A stretch of DNA of 64,000 nucleotides from Prevotella lacticifex (GCF_019973375.1 NZ_BPTV01000001.1:1054001-1118000); one strand, 5' to 3'. Shown: positions 25,445 through 36,096, counted from the stretch's first letter. Notes: a model not told the origin generated them from the letters alone. Numbers and translations are program-made.

Positions 25445-27085
25445 ATGAAAAAACTATTTTCCTTACTTGCCTTTATGGTCCTGACGGCCTTCGTTGTGCT
25501 GCCTTCGGCCGCTCAGGTGCGCATTACGGGCCACGGCCCAAGCCGCTGTATCGCTGTCAATGGCCGTCCGATGATTATGCTTGCGGGCGAACTGAGTAAT
25601 TCGGCGGCAACGTGCAAGGCCGATATCGATAGCGTTCTGCCACGCATGAGCCGCGAAGGACTCAATACAGTGCTCGTGCCGGCACAGTGGGACCTTACGG
25701 AACCCGCTGAGGGTCAGTTCGATTTCTCGCTTATCGACGAGACTATCAATGTGGCACGGCGGAACAATCTGAAAGTCGTCTTCCTGTGGTTCGGTGCGTG
25801 GAAGAACTCCATGAGCTGCTATGCGCCGCTGTGGCTGAAGAAGGATACGAGGCGATTCCCACGTGCTATGACCGCGGCCGGCAAGCCGTTGGAGATAGCT
25901 TCGGCCTTCTCGGCTAATGTCCTCGATGCCGACAGGAAGGCTTTCACCACCTTGCTCCGTCATATTGCCGATGTTGACGGTAGGGAACATACCGTCGTCA
26001 TGATGCAGGTAGAGAACGAGATAGGAATGCTCGAAAGTGCCCGCGACCATTCGCCGTTGGCCGAGAAAGCCTTTGCGCAGGGTGAATGGCGCAAGTGGCT
26101 CGACAAACTCAACGTCGACAAGGCTGACCAGCGGTTTGTCGATGAGGCTTTCCAAGCTTACTACTATGCCCGGTACGTGGAGCAGATGGCCGTAGCGGGA
26201 AAGAAAATCCTTGACATACCGTTCTATGTCAACGCGGCTATGAACAGCAGAGGCCGCAAGCCTGGCGAGTATCCGTCGGCAGGTCCATTGGCTCATCTCT
26301 TCCCTATATGGAAAGCGGTGGCCCCGCATATCGACCTTTGTGCTCCGGACATCTATGACACTGGCTATAAGGGCTGGACAGCGCAATACGCTACGGCCAA
26401 CAACACCCTCTTCATCCCTGAGTCGCGTATGTGTGAGAACTCCGGTGTGCGCGGTCTCTATACCTTCGGTGAGCACAATGCCATCGGCTTCGGCCCCTTT
26501 GCCATCGATGAGGCACAGGCATCTCTGGCGGAAAATGTCACAAAAGCTTACGGACTCATGGGCAGTCTCTTCCGTTACATCCAAGCCAATGCATCGAAGA
26601 ACCTTACGTCGTGGGGCTTGCTCTTCGCCCAGGACGACAAGGAACGGGTTATTGTCGACGGCGACAATGTGCTCACCTGCCGTCATTATTTCACCCTTCC
26701 GTGGGATCCGCGTGCCACCGACGGCTCGACGTGGCCCGAAGGCGGTGCTTACGTGTTGCGCGTAGCACCCGATGAGTATCTCATTGCGGGCCGCGGGGTT
26801 GTCGTTGTCTTCCAGACTAAGGAGGAACGGCAGCAGGCCGAGAGTGTCAAGACGGGTGAGGACGGATTCGCTCTCGCCGGACAGACGGGACCGAAATCAT
26901 CAGCTGCTCAGAAGTTTAAGGGTCGTCGCCTCGGAATTGGTTATGTCGATGAGGTAAAAATTGACGACAATGGACATATAGAATACATCAGACGGGAGAA
27001 TGGCGACCAGGACCATCAGGGACGTCATGCACGCATTGCCGTCGGCGACTATAAGATTCTGCATGTTAAATTGTATCCTTATTGA
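25445..27085 (+). CDS. GH35-family hydrolase with DUF5597-like C-terminal region
   Basis: A 546-aa exported protein with signal peptide (1-23, SAAQ). The barrel has acid/base Glu192 (QVENEIG) and nucleophile Glu326 (FIPESRM), the GH35 pattern. The C-terminal 140 residues (about 400-546) match the DUF5597-type domain seen in GH35 proteins of xylan loci, for example beside GH67 in Xanthomonas and Caulobacter (from memory). Likely a beta-galactosidase-type enzyme trimming galactose (or arabinopyranose) from complex xylan; the substrate is inferred from context only. Confidence 0.85.
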   Translation: MKKLFSLLAFMVLTAFVVLPSAAQVRITGHGPSRCIAVNGRPMIMLAGELSNSAATCKADIDSVLPRMSREGLNTVLVPAQWDLTEPAEGQFDFSLIDETINVARRNNLKVVFLWFGAWKNSMSCYAPLWLKKDTRRFPRAMTAAGKPLEIASAFSANVLDADRKAFTTLLRHIADVDGREHTVVMMQVENEIGMLESARDHSPLAEKAFAQGEWRKWLDKLNVDKADQRFVDEAFQAYYYARYVEQMAVAGKKILDIPFYVNAAMNSRGRKPGEYPSAGPLAHLFPIWKAVAPHIDLCAPDIYDTGYKGWTAQYATANNTLFIPESRMCENSGVRGLYTFGEHNAIGFGPFAIDEAQASLAENVTKAYGLMGSLFRYIQANASKNLTSWGLLFAQDDKERVIVDGDNVLTCRHYFTLPWDPRATDGSTWPEGGAYVLRVAPDEYLIAGRGVVVVFQTKEERQQAESVKTGEDGFALAGQTGPKSSAAQKFKGRRLGIGYVDEVKIDDNGHIEYIRRENGDQDHQGRHARIAVGDYKILHVKLYPY

Positions 27086-27100
27086 GTATGATTTGTTATC

Positions 27101-27140
27101 TTGTATCATGTAGAGACATATTTGAACGCAAATGATACAA
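27101..27140 (+). promoter_or_regulatory. Inverted repeat upstream of the first SusC promoter
   Basis: TTGTATCAT (27101-27109) and ATGATACAA (27132-27140) are perfect 9-bp inverted arms. An inner ATTTG-AACG-CAAAT (27120-27133) overlaps the second arm. It ends 29 bp before the -7 box. It could be an operator or a weak terminator for GH35; there is no T tract. Confidence 0.45.
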
Positions 27141-27169
27141 ATTTATATAGATGTTTTTAAGACATTTTG

Positions 27170-27177
27170 TATATTTG
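27170..27177 (+). promoter_or_regulatory. -7 box of the SusC-SusD-surface lipoprotein-GH10 operon
   Basis: TATATTTG, matching TAnnTTTG, 70 nt before the start codon at 27248. Confidence 0.65.
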
Positions 27178-27247
27178 CAAACGAGTAAAACTCAACAATT
27201 TCTTCCGGCGGGAAACAGAACAATAAAATAACTAAAAAGAACAACTT

Positions 27248-30200
27248 ATGATTCAACAAGTCAAGAGAGCAACCTTAGCTCTGTTGCTGGGCCTCTTCTG
27301 TATGGTCTCATTTGCCCAGAAGACAGTCTCCGGCACGGTGAGGGACATTGGTGGCGAGCCTATGGTCGGCGTCACGGTGTCGCTCGACGGAAAGCCCGTC
27401 ACGGTCTCCGACCTTGACGGAAACTTTACAGTAAGCAATGTGAAATCATCGTCCGTAATCGCTTTCTCGTATGTCGGCTACCTCGACCAGAAGGTCTCGG
27501 CGGGTAGCAAGACTAAGCTCGATGTCGTCATGAAGGAGGATCCTAAATCGCTCCAGGAGGTCGTCGTTGTGGGTTACGGAACGATGAAGCGCTCCGATCT
27601 CACCGGTGCGGTCACCTCTGTCGGCGACCAGGCCATAGAGAAATCGGTCTCGACGAGCATCGACCAGGTGCTGGCCGGACGCGCCGCCGGTGTGCAGGTG
27701 CAGGCCAATACGGGTACTCCTGGAGGCTCCTCGACAATCCGTATCCGCGGAACTAACTCGCTCAACGCCACCTCGCAGCCTATCTTCGTCATCGACGGTG
27801 TCATCATCGACTCGTCAGCGGGCGACGACGGTAATTCCAATCCGCTGTCGGAAATCAACCCAAGCGATATCGTCAGCATGGATATCCTAAAGGATGCATC
27901 GGCGACAGCCATCTACGGCTCGCGTGCCTCCAATGGTGTCATCATGATTACCACTAAGCGCGGTAAGGCTGGAGAGACCACCGTGACCTACGACGGCTAC
28001 GTGGGATGGCAGACAATGCCTAAGAAACTCGACGTGATGGACCTCCAGCAGTATGCCCGTCACTACAACGATATTGCCGACGCGCAGATAAAATCGGCTA
28101 ACAGCAGCTATGTGCGCCCCGATCTTCTGGCCAAAGGTACCGACTGGCAGGATGAACTTTTCAGTCATGCGCTGATGACCAGCCACAACGTATCGGTCAC
28201 CGGTGGCAGCGACAAGATTACCTATGCCCTCAGCGGCGGATACCTCAACCAGGACGGTATAGCCCTCGGCTCTGGCTTCAAGCGTCAGACTCTCCGTGGC
28301 AATACCGACGCGCAGATAAAGAAATGGCTTAAGGGCGGATTCAATTTCTCACTTGCCGACAGCCGGCAGGAGACCCACTCCAATGCCGGAAATATCATCC
28401 TTACGGCTCTGCTCTCGCAGCCTTCAGTGGCTGTACGCTCCGCCGACGGATCTTTCGACGGCCCCGACGACCAGTGGATGCCCGATAACCCCGTGGCACT
28501 GGCCGAGATAACGCAAAATTACAACAAGAAGTTTAACTTCAGAGCCAATACCTATCTTGAGGCTACAATAATCAAGGGACTGACATTCCGTACCGAACTG
28601 TCGGCCGACTACAATAATAATAAGTACTATTATTATATGCCTGATTACAGGTTCGGTATCAAGACAAGTGATACACGAACCAGCCGATGGACGGCAACGA
28701 ATACCAAATATTGGTCGTGGCGGAACATCTTTACTTATGCCAACACCTTCGGACGGCACGCCATCAATGCTATGGTGGGTCAGGAAATGAGCCATAACCA
28801 CTATGAGACTCAGGTAGTTAGTGCCACGGGATTCCCATCCAACAGTGCCACGGACCCATCGGCGGGCAGCAACGACAACTCTACTCCGGTGGGATATCAG
28901 GACAACAACTCGCTGTTCTCGTATTTCGGACGCGCATACTACTGCTATGACGACCGCTATCTGGCCACATTCACCCTACGCCGCGACGGTTCAAGCAATT
29001 TCGCCGACGGCAACCGATGGGGCTGGTTCCCATCAGCAGCCTTGGCTTGGCGCGTGAGCAGTGAGAAATTCATGGACAACGTGAAATGGATCAACAACCT
29101 CAAACTGCGTTTGGGATGGGGTGAGACCGGTAACCAGAACGTCGAAAACTGGGCATATATGGCTCTGCTGACAACATACAACACTCCTTGGGGCGTGGGT
29201 GTGCTCAACGGAAATAATGCCAATCCCGACCTTAAATGGGAGACAACGAAGTCGTGGAACATCGGTTTTGACCTCAGTATGTTCAACAGCCGTGTTGATG
29301 TGGTATTCGATTGGTACTATAAGAAAACCAACGACCTGCTCATGCGCCTCGACCTTCCGGCATTCCTCGGCTCGGGCTCGGGCTCAGGATATGGTGTGGC
29401 TGCCAACCCTTGGGGTAATGTAGGAAGCCTGCGCAACACGGGTATCGAGTTCACTATCAACACTATAAACATTCAGTCGAAGCAGTTCCAGTGGACAAGT
29501 AACATCGTTTTCTCACTGAACCGCAACAAGGTATTGTCGCTCGACACCGAGACGGGAACGCTACCGCGGACATTCCAGGTGGGGTCGGAAACGGCTACCG
29601 TCACCAATACAGTTGTAGGACAGCCCATTGGACAGTTCTGGGGATACAAGGTAATAGGACGTTTCGACAAGCCGGAGGACTTCTATTATAAGGATGCCAA
29701 CGGCAACGTGAAACCAGTGGCACTGCCTACGGGATGCTACATCGGAAAGAGCGGAACGTGGCTCGGCGACTATCGCTTTGCCGACCTCAACGGCGATGGC
29801 GTTATCGACAATAACGACCAGACATTCATAGGAAACCCGGAACCGAAATTTACGTTCGGATTCGGAAACACATTCTCGTGGAAAGGATGGGATCTGAGCC
29901 TGCAGTTCACCGGTTCGGTGGGCAATAAGGTTCTCAACTACAACCGCAGACGCCTCGAGGTGACGGGAGCAACAAGCAATCTGCTCACGTCGGTGCTCAA
30001 CTATGCGAAGGTGGAGAAAATCGACCCGAACGGTCCCGACGACTACCGCAACTACTATGTTTCCAACGCATCGTCGACAACCATGCCCCGACTGTACACC
30101 GAGAGCTATTCCAACGGCAACAACAGGGTCAGCGACGCTTTCGTGGAGGACGGCTCTTATCTGCGCTTGCAGAACGTATCGCTCAGCTATACCTTCCCAA

Positions 30201-30397
30201 AGAAGTGGATAGAGCATATCTTCCTGTCGAATGTCAAGCTGTATATGAATATCCAAAACCTCTTCACCATAACCAAATACGACGGATATGATCCTGAGGT
30301 GGGCTCTCTCTGGGGCGACGCTCTGAAGAACGGCATCGACTACAACCGCTATCCTTCACCGCGAATTTATACTTTCGGCATCAATGTGTCCTTCTAA
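27248..30397 (+). CDS. SusC/RagA-family TonB-linked outer-membrane transporter (xylan locus, pair 1)
   Basis: 1049 aa. Signal peptide (1-23, MVSFAQ), carboxypeptidase-regulatory-like domain (about 27-95), the SusC signature LQEVVVVGYGTMKRSDLTGA (about 104-122), plug with DASATAIYGSRASNGVIMITTK, then a 22-strand barrel ending in aromatic INVSF. It imports oligosaccharides across the outer membrane with its SusD lid (12 nt downstream) and TonB. The next genes are SusD, an IPT/TIG lipoprotein and a surface GH10, so the ligand is xylan oligomers. By position it corresponds to XusC of the core xylan cluster. Confidence 0.95.
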   Translation: MIQQVKRATLALLLGLFCMVSFAQKTVSGTVRDIGGEPMVGVTVSLDGKPVTVSDLDGNFTVSNVKSSSVIAFSYVGYLDQKVSAGSKTKLDVVMKEDPKSLQEVVVVGYGTMKRSDLTGAVTSVGDQAIEKSVSTSIDQVLAGRAAGVQVQANTGTPGGSSTIRIRGTNSLNATSQPIFVIDGVIIDSSAGDDGNSNPLSEINPSDIVSMDILKDASATAIYGSRASNGVIMITTKRGKAGETTVTYDGYVGWQTMPKKLDVMDLQQYARHYNDIADAQIKSANSSYVRPDLLAKGTDWQDELFSHALMTSHNVSVTGGSDKITYALSGGYLNQDGIALGSGFKRQTLRGNTDAQIKKWLKGGFNFSLADSRQETHSNAGNIILTALLSQPSVAVRSADGSFDGPDDQWMPDNPVALAEITQNYNKKFNFRANTYLEATIIKGLTFRTELSADYNNNKYYYYMPDYRFGIKTSDTRTSRWTATNTKYWSWRNIFTYANTFGRHAINAMVGQEMSHNHYETQVVSATGFPSNSATDPSAGSNDNSTPVGYQDNNSLFSYFGRAYYCYDDRYLATFTLRRDGSSNFADGNRWGWFPSAALAWRVSSEKFMDNVKWINNLKLRLGWGETGNQNVENWAYMALLTTYNTPWGVGVLNGNNANPDLKWETTKSWNIGFDLSMFNSRVDVVFDWYYKKTNDLLMRLDLPAFLGSGSGSGYGVAANPWGNVGSLRNTGIEFTINTINIQSKQFQWTSNIVFSLNRNKVLSLDTETGTLPRTFQVGSETATVTNTVVGQPIGQFWGYKVIGRFDKPEDFYYKDANGNVKPVALPTGCYIGKSGTWLGDYRFADLNGDGVIDNNDQTFIGNPEPKFTFGFGNTFSWKGWDLSLQFTGSVGNKVLNYNRRRLEVTGATSNLLTSVLNYAKVEKIDPNGPDDYRNYYVSNASSTTMPRLYTESYSNGNNRVSDAFVEDGSYLRLQNVSLSYTFPKKWIEHIFLSNVKLYMNIQNLFTITKYDGYDPEVGSLWGDALKNGIDYNRYPSPRIYTFGINVSF

Positions 30398-30409
30398 AAC
30401 AACAGCGCT

Positions 30410-32155
30410 ATGAAATCAAGATTATTATATACACTGGGTGCCATGGCTGTTGCCGGGCTCACCCTCTGCTCGTGTGCCGACGACTTCCTCGACCAGAACA
30501 ACTCGCATCAGCTTTCGCAGACGACGTTCTTCGACAGCGATGAGGCCGTACAGAAAGCGGTTTGGCCCCTGTACAGCTATGTGTGGTACGACTTCAATGA
30601 TAAGTTCTACTATGGTATGGGCGACGGACGCGCCAATAATATCACGGCACAGTATTCAAACTATATTTATCCTTATACCAATTTCACGGAGACTCCACTC
30701 TCTCAGGGACTTACCGAGGCTTGGGGAGCCCTCTACAGTGTGGTGGCTCAGAGCAACAATACGATAAACAACATCTCTAACTATTCGTCGGACAATGTCA
30801 GCGATGAGGCTAAGGTGGAGGCTGTGGCCGAGGCCCGTTTCATGCGGGGCACGGCTTACTGGTATATAGCATCACTGTGGGGATGTGGCATTATCTATGA
30901 GAATACCGCTGATTTGGTTAATAACTACGTGGTGAAAGCCAATCCGAGGACGGATGTAATGGAATATGCCATCCGCGACCTGGAATATGCTGCGGCGCAT
31001 CTGCCTGCATCACAGAAGGGTGCCGGAAGGGTGACGAAGTACTCGGCCTACGGAATGCTGTCGAGAATGTATCTGTCGATGGCGGGGATAACCACTGAAG
31101 GACAGTACAATGGCTCGAATATCCAGACCAATTTCAACAGCGGGCAACGCAATCCTTACTATCTCGACCTCGCAAAGAAGGCTGCTGAGAAGGTTATAAA
31201 GGAAAGCGGAAAATCGCTACTGAATAACTATGCCGACCTCTTTGGGGCCTCGACAATCGACAATAACGACGAGGCTCTGTTCCAGTTGCAGTTTATGCCG
31301 GGCTCCGGCGTGGGTGGAGCAGGGCAGAGCATGACGCGATTCCTGGCCTGGTCGACGATGGTTGCTGACCAGAACGCATGGGGCGGTGCCACTTATTGCT
31401 CTTATGACCTTTTTGAGGAGTTCTCGAATTACGACGACAAGACTCTTGGCGAAAAAGTCGACGATAAGGTGCGGAGGCACAACAGCGTGGCTTCCTATGG
31501 CGAGTCGTATCCTGAACTGAGTACAGATCCGTCTGATCCTTACGTCTATGGAGTAACGGAAAGTGCTGGAAATCAGGGTGCTAACGTGAAGAAATATGTG
31601 ATTGGAACGAAGAAAGTCAATGGATTCTCTGAACCAAACAACTCGGGTATAAATACTTATATGCTGCGTTTGGCGGAGGTATATCTCAACTATGTCGATG
31701 CTGCTATGGGCAGCGACGACCAGACTACCGACCCTACTGCACTTGAATATTTCAATGCTGTCAGAAAAAGAGCGCACATGCCGGTGAAAAATGTGGTCAC
31801 GTATGAGGACCTGCGGCATGAGTTCAGAATGGAATTTGCATTCGAGGGGCTCTACTGGTATCAGCTCATAAGACGGGCATACAGCCATCAGCAGGAGGTA
31901 GTAAACTATCTTAACAACCAGAACCGCAATGCTTCCTACTACGAGGCAAGTACGCATAGCTATAAGCTCAGTGACAGTTATACGGCTCCCGGACCCGATG
32001 TCGACCTTGCAACGGCTGCCGATCTCGTTCTGCCGATGGCTGATGCGGACCAGACAAAGAATCCAAACCTCAAACCGGATGCCAACGGAAATATCGCCAC
32101 AGTGCCTTATGAGTTCGGCGAAAGGGAGGTTGACGAGCAGAATCTTTTTAAATAG
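30410..32155 (+). CDS. SusD/RagB-family surface lipoprotein (xylan locus, pair 1)
   Basis: 581 aa with lipobox LCSC (Cys22) followed by ADDFLDQNN, the usual SusD start. Helical TPR-like core and C-terminal RagB domain (EFRMEFAFEGLYWYQLIRR). It caps the SusC pore and binds xylo-oligosaccharides. Gap to SusC 12 nt; corresponds by position to XusD. Confidence 0.94.
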   Translation: MKSRLLYTLGAMAVAGLTLCSCADDFLDQNNSHQLSQTTFFDSDEAVQKAVWPLYSYVWYDFNDKFYYGMGDGRANNITAQYSNYIYPYTNFTETPLSQGLTEAWGALYSVVAQSNNTINNISNYSSDNVSDEAKVEAVAEARFMRGTAYWYIASLWGCGIIYENTADLVNNYVVKANPRTDVMEYAIRDLEYAAAHLPASQKGAGRVTKYSAYGMLSRMYLSMAGITTEGQYNGSNIQTNFNSGQRNPYYLDLAKKAAEKVIKESGKSLLNNYADLFGASTIDNNDEALFQLQFMPGSGVGGAGQSMTRFLAWSTMVADQNAWGGATYCSYDLFEEFSNYDDKTLGEKVDDKVRRHNSVASYGESYPELSTDPSDPYVYGVTESAGNQGANVKKYVIGTKKVNGFSEPNNSGINTYMLRLAEVYLNYVDAAMGSDDQTTDPTALEYFNAVRKRAHMPVKNVVTYEDLRHEFRMEFAFEGLYWYQLIRRAYSHQQEVVNYLNNQNRNASYYEASTHSYKLSDSYTAPGPDVDLATAADLVLPMADADQTKNPNLKPDANGNIATVPYEFGEREVDEQNLFK

Positions 32156-32208
32156 TTATAAACATTCCGGCTGGTATGTACAGGCAGGAGAATAAAAATG
32201 AAATATTT

Positions 32209-33603
32209 ATGGCTACATTATTATATAAGGTAAGGGTATGGATCGGCGGATTGATTCCGCTGGCTCTGCTGGCGACGCTGCCGTTAGTAACGTCGTGCAG
32301 CGACGATGACGACAATGGTTCGGCGTCGATAGTCGTCAACAAGGTGTTCCTTGAGGATGCACAGGCTAAGGACTCCGTAACCGATCGTGAAGTGACGTTC
32401 GCACGTCTCGGTCAGCTCATACGTATTGAGGGCTCGGGATTTACGGGTCTGAAGAAGATATATATCAACGGATATGATACATATTTTAACAATGCTTTGA
32501 TGACTGACAACGATGTTTGGGTGACTCTGAACACGAAAACGCCCGTCGACAAGGCCGACGCTTCAGTGCGAAATACTATCACGCTCGTAAAGGATAACGG
32601 GTCGTACACATATAAATTCGTTATCAGAGCATCGGCACCAACAGTGTCGGGCGTCGATAATACGCTGCCGTCAGCAGGTGAAACTGTCATCGTCCGTGGT
32701 GCTAACCTTCAGGAAACGACGCATCTTATGCTGCCTGGAGGGGTTGAGGTGACCGACGGAATAACCAGTGATCCTGACGGAGAGTGGTATTCGTTCACGA
32801 TGCCGGCAGGTGTTACTCAGAGCGGTTCGATAACAAGTGAGGGCGCAAATGGTACTGCCGTGACCCCGGCTTACTTCAATAACCGCAATTGTATGGTGCT
32901 TGATTTTGAGAATTCTGCCGACCTTGGCAGTTGGAGCGCTACGTACAAGTATGACGATCTCGTCGACGATCCGTTGGGTTCTGGACGCGGAAAGGTCGTC
33001 GAGCTCGTGCCGCAAAGCGTCTTGGACGGTGGCGGTATAAAGGCTGGGGCTAACTCAAGTCTTTGGGCTTCAACGGGTAACGACTATGCCAACGATGATT
33101 GGAACAGAATGACTCAGTTTATACCCGGCTCGACACCGGTCGACTCTGTAGCGTTGCAGTTCGACGTTTATGTGCCGGATCCGTGGATGGCAACGGGCCA
33201 ATTGGAGATTTCGTTGCAGAATAATCTGTCGAACTATGGTTATGGTTCGGGCGGAACGAAATATAATAAGGATTACATGACCCAGGCTTATGTGTGGGTT
33301 CCGTGGATGGACACCGAGACTGGGGCAGCCAATAGTTTCACTACTGGAGGCCGCTGGACAACAGTCACTGTGCCACTTTCGAAGTTCGGACGCTACACCG
33401 ACAAGGATAATGAGTATACATTTAAGAATGTTATTGACGACAGAAACAGTGGAAGTTACCGTAATTTCATCTTCCTGCTTGTCAATTCCGACATTGAATA
33501 TGATGAGAGTATTTCTTATCCTGCCGCTAATTTCACCTCGCGAATATACCTCGATAACTTCCGCGTTGTTCCGTGTACAAGCGTTACGGTGTCGGACTAT
33601 TAA
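32209..33603 (+). CDS. IPT/TIG surface glycan-binding lipoprotein (XusE-like)
   Basis: 464 aa from ATG 32209; an in-frame ATG at 32176 would put polar residues before the signal peptide. Lipobox VTSC, then an acidic SDDDDN linker typical of surface-exposed lipoproteins in Bacteroidetes. Two IPT/TIG-like modules (about 30-115 and 120-210: RIEGSGFTGLKKIYING; VIVRGANLQETTHLML), then a beta-sandwich of about 240 residues that probably binds xylan. It sits between SusD and the surface GH10, the position of XusE in the core xylan cluster. Confidence 0.87.
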   Translation: MATLLYKVRVWIGGLIPLALLATLPLVTSCSDDDDNGSASIVVNKVFLEDAQAKDSVTDREVTFARLGQLIRIEGSGFTGLKKIYINGYDTYFNNALMTDNDVWVTLNTKTPVDKADASVRNTITLVKDNGSYTYKFVIRASAPTVSGVDNTLPSAGETVIVRGANLQETTHLMLPGGVEVTDGITSDPDGEWYSFTMPAGVTQSGSITSEGANGTAVTPAYFNNRNCMVLDFENSADLGSWSATYKYDDLVDDPLGSGRGKVVELVPQSVLDGGGIKAGANSSLWASTGNDYANDDWNRMTQFIPGSTPVDSVALQFDVYVPDPWMATGQLEISLQNNLSNYGYGSGGTKYNKDYMTQAYVWVPWMDTETGAANSFTTGGRWTTVTVPLSKFGRYTDKDNEYTFKNVIDDRNSGSYRNFIFLLVNSDIEYDESISYPAANFTSRIYLDNFRVVPCTSVTVSDY

Positions 33604-33660
33604 GGGAAAATAATGAAAAGGTAATAAAACCTTGAAATCAAAAGTAAAAGACTCAAAGCT

Positions 33661-36096
33661 ATGAAAATAGATAAAATAATATTGCCAGTCGTGGCTTCAG
33701 CAATGCTCTTAGCCAGTTGCGACGACCAGATAATGGAGTGGGGACGACCTGCCGGACAGGGTGAGGTTACTACTGCCGACATCCCATTGGCCATAAAGGA
33801 GGTGCTTGCCAACTATGAGCCGGTGAAAACTTACGCGGCTCAGTACACACCGAATATGCTTGTGGGACTGGGACTTAGCGCGTCGATGTATAACGAGTCG
33901 GCACAGAAGGCCACTGCGTATAAGACTCTCGCTGATGAGAATTTCCAGATGTTTACTCCCGGAAATGCGCTGAAGATGGATGCTATTGTCGGCAACAGCG
34001 GAAACATGAACTGGACAACGGTCGATGCCATGCTTGCCAATATGCCTCAGGATGTCAGACTCTACGGCCATAACTTCATCTGGTATCAGCAGCAGGCCCA
34101 GACATACCTGAAATCGCTTATCGCTCCGACAATGGTTGTGAAGACGGATGGTGACATCGCTTCGGTACTGAAGAACGGAACGTTCGATTCCGACCTCTCC
34201 GGATGGAGCGGATGGGGAGCTGGCTCGTCGAGAGAGTGGCAGGAAGAGAAGGACGGCCACACCGGTGTGGCTCATCTGACCAATACTAAGGAAGGAAACA
34301 AATGGGACTCGCAGTTCTGTCAGGACCTCGATCCTGCTCTTACTGAGGGAGTTAAGTACACCCTGAGGTTTAAGGCAAAGTGCTCCACGGCCTCTGGTCT
34401 TATTCAGAATTGCCTTCAGAACAGCAAGACTTACTCCGGTCAGGGATACCATGATTTCAATATTGGCACCGATTGGGCAACGTACGAATATGAGATAACT
34501 CCGACAAGCGACGATATGAACCGGCTGTGCTTCAACTTCGGCTCGGTCAATGCCGAATATTGGATTGATGACGTTGAGCTCGGTGTGAAGAAAGAAGATC
34601 CGATGGAGAACATCCTTTCCGGCGATGCCTCTGATTTTGAGGGCGGTACGAAAGGCGGCTGGAGCTCATGGGGCGACAAGGCAAATGCTCCTACAGCAGA
34701 GGTGAAAGAGGGTGTCGGACGTAATGGCTCTTACGGCCTTGTGCTTACAAACAACAAGGATGCAAATATGTGGAACGCCCAGTGCGCATACACTTTTGAC
34801 TCTTATCTCGACCCGTCGAAGGTCTATATGATTCAGTTCTACGTGAAGAGCAGCTCCTCCGCCGGCGAGATTCAGTTCCAATATCAGAACGGTTCGACCT
34901 ATGGATCGCAGGGCGGTTATGCCTCATTCACTCCGGGAACGGACTGGTATCTGTGCGAAAAGAAGTTCAAACCCGGCTACGACGACGTGAACCGTATCAT
35001 GTTCAACTTCGGCAAGGTGGCCGGAACTTACTATATCGATGATATAAAGTTTGGCGTTGCCAAGGACCAGAGCCTCGATGCCAATGCCAAGCAGTTCCGA
35101 TTCGTCAGGCGGAGCAGCCACTCTCCGCGCAGGGCTACTACGATAACGTATACCCTGAAGTCGCCGGAGGAAAAGCGGACAGCACTGCTCGGTGCCATGG
35201 ATGCATGGATAAAGGGATGCGCCGACCATCTGAAGGAGAAAGGCATCGTGCCCTATGGCTATGATGTTATCAATGAGCCTATTGCCGACGGAAGCAACAA
35301 GGTCAGAGGCGTTGATGCCGGAACGTTCGGTGGTAGCGATACCGATGATGATGGAAACAGAACTTACGACAGTGCACCTGTGGAGTCGACAACCGACGGT
35401 CTGAACCTCAACTGGGGCGGAAATCGGTTCTACTGGGGCTATTACGTCAAGGATTATGCCGTCAAAGCATTCCAGTATGCACGTAAATATCTGCCAGCAG
35501 AGACCAAACTCTTTGTCAACGACTATAATCTTGAGGTCAGTCCGGGTAAACTCGATGCTCTTATCAATTTCGTGAAGAAAATTGATTCCGACAACGGTTC
35601 ACCTATTGTTGACGGCATTGGAAGTCAGGTGCACTTCGATCTTCATGCTGCCACCGACGATGTAACGACCAATGATTCAATAATTAAGGTACTGAAGGGC
35701 CGTGTCGACAAGATGTTCCAGACACTTGCTGCCACCGGAAAACTGGTGCGAGTCACCGAACTTGACGTGGCATTAGGAACAAGCAGTCCGTCGGCAGCGC
35801 AGTATAAGTGTCAGAGCGACTGCTATAAGATGATTTTTGAGTCCTATAAGGAGAATGTGCCTCAGGCTCAGCAGAGTGGTATAACCATCTGGGGACTCTC
35901 TGACAATGCCGATGAGCATGTATACTGGATTCCTGATGATGCTCCAAACATCTTTGATTCCAACTATCTGCGCAAGTGGGCTTACAAGGGTGTTTGCGAC
36001 GGAATAGCCGGCGAGGACCTCGGACTGAAATATGGCGGCGACGATTATAAAGCCTATTACGAGCGCCAGAATGTGTCGCCGACGGTAGGACAGTAA
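33661..36096 (+). CDS. Surface GH10 xylanase with tandem CBM modules inserted in the catalytic domain (Xyn10C-like)
   Basis: 811 aa, lipoprotein (LLASC, Cys20). The GH10 barrel starts at about residue 45 (GLGLSAS, RLYGHNFIWYQQ), is interrupted by two CBM4-type jelly-roll modules (about 175-315 and 325-470; each has the NGTFD...W, YTLRFKAK, YWIDDVELG pattern), then resumes at about 500. Acid/base Glu539 is in YDVINEP and nucleophile Glu700 in VTELDVAL. This architecture is known from P. bryantii Xyn10C and Bacteroides homologues. It cuts xylan at the cell surface to feed the SusC/D pair upstream. A terminator follows at 36286-36320. Confidence 0.93.
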   Translation: MKIDKIILPVVASAMLLASCDDQIMEWGRPAGQGEVTTADIPLAIKEVLANYEPVKTYAAQYTPNMLVGLGLSASMYNESAQKATAYKTLADENFQMFTPGNALKMDAIVGNSGNMNWTTVDAMLANMPQDVRLYGHNFIWYQQQAQTYLKSLIAPTMVVKTDGDIASVLKNGTFDSDLSGWSGWGAGSSREWQEEKDGHTGVAHLTNTKEGNKWDSQFCQDLDPALTEGVKYTLRFKAKCSTASGLIQNCLQNSKTYSGQGYHDFNIGTDWATYEYEITPTSDDMNRLCFNFGSVNAEYWIDDVELGVKKEDPMENILSGDASDFEGGTKGGWSSWGDKANAPTAEVKEGVGRNGSYGLVLTNNKDANMWNAQCAYTFDSYLDPSKVYMIQFYVKSSSSAGEIQFQYQNGSTYGSQGGYASFTPGTDWYLCEKKFKPGYDDVNRIMFNFGKVAGTYYIDDIKFGVAKDQSLDANAKQFRFVRRSSHSPRRATTITYTLKSPEEKRTALLGAMDAWIKGCADHLKEKGIVPYGYDVINEPIADGSNKVRGVDAGTFGGSDTDDDGNRTYDSAPVESTTDGLNLNWGGNRFYWGYYVKDYAVKAFQYARKYLPAETKLFVNDYNLEVSPGKLDALINFVKKIDSDNGSPIVDGIGSQVHFDLHAATDDVTTNDSIIKVLKGRVDKMFQTLAATGKLVRVTELDVALGTSSPSAAQYKCQSDCYKMIFESYKENVPQAQQSGITIWGLSDNADEHVYWIPDDAPNIFDSNYLRKWAYKGVCDGIAGEDLGLKYGGDDYKAYYERQNVSPTVGQ

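Noticed and set aside
33661..36096. Xyn10C-like gene as a frameshift artefact because the catalytic domain is interrupted
   Set aside because: The frame is continuous and the inserted CBM modules are a known architecture; both catalytic Glu are present.
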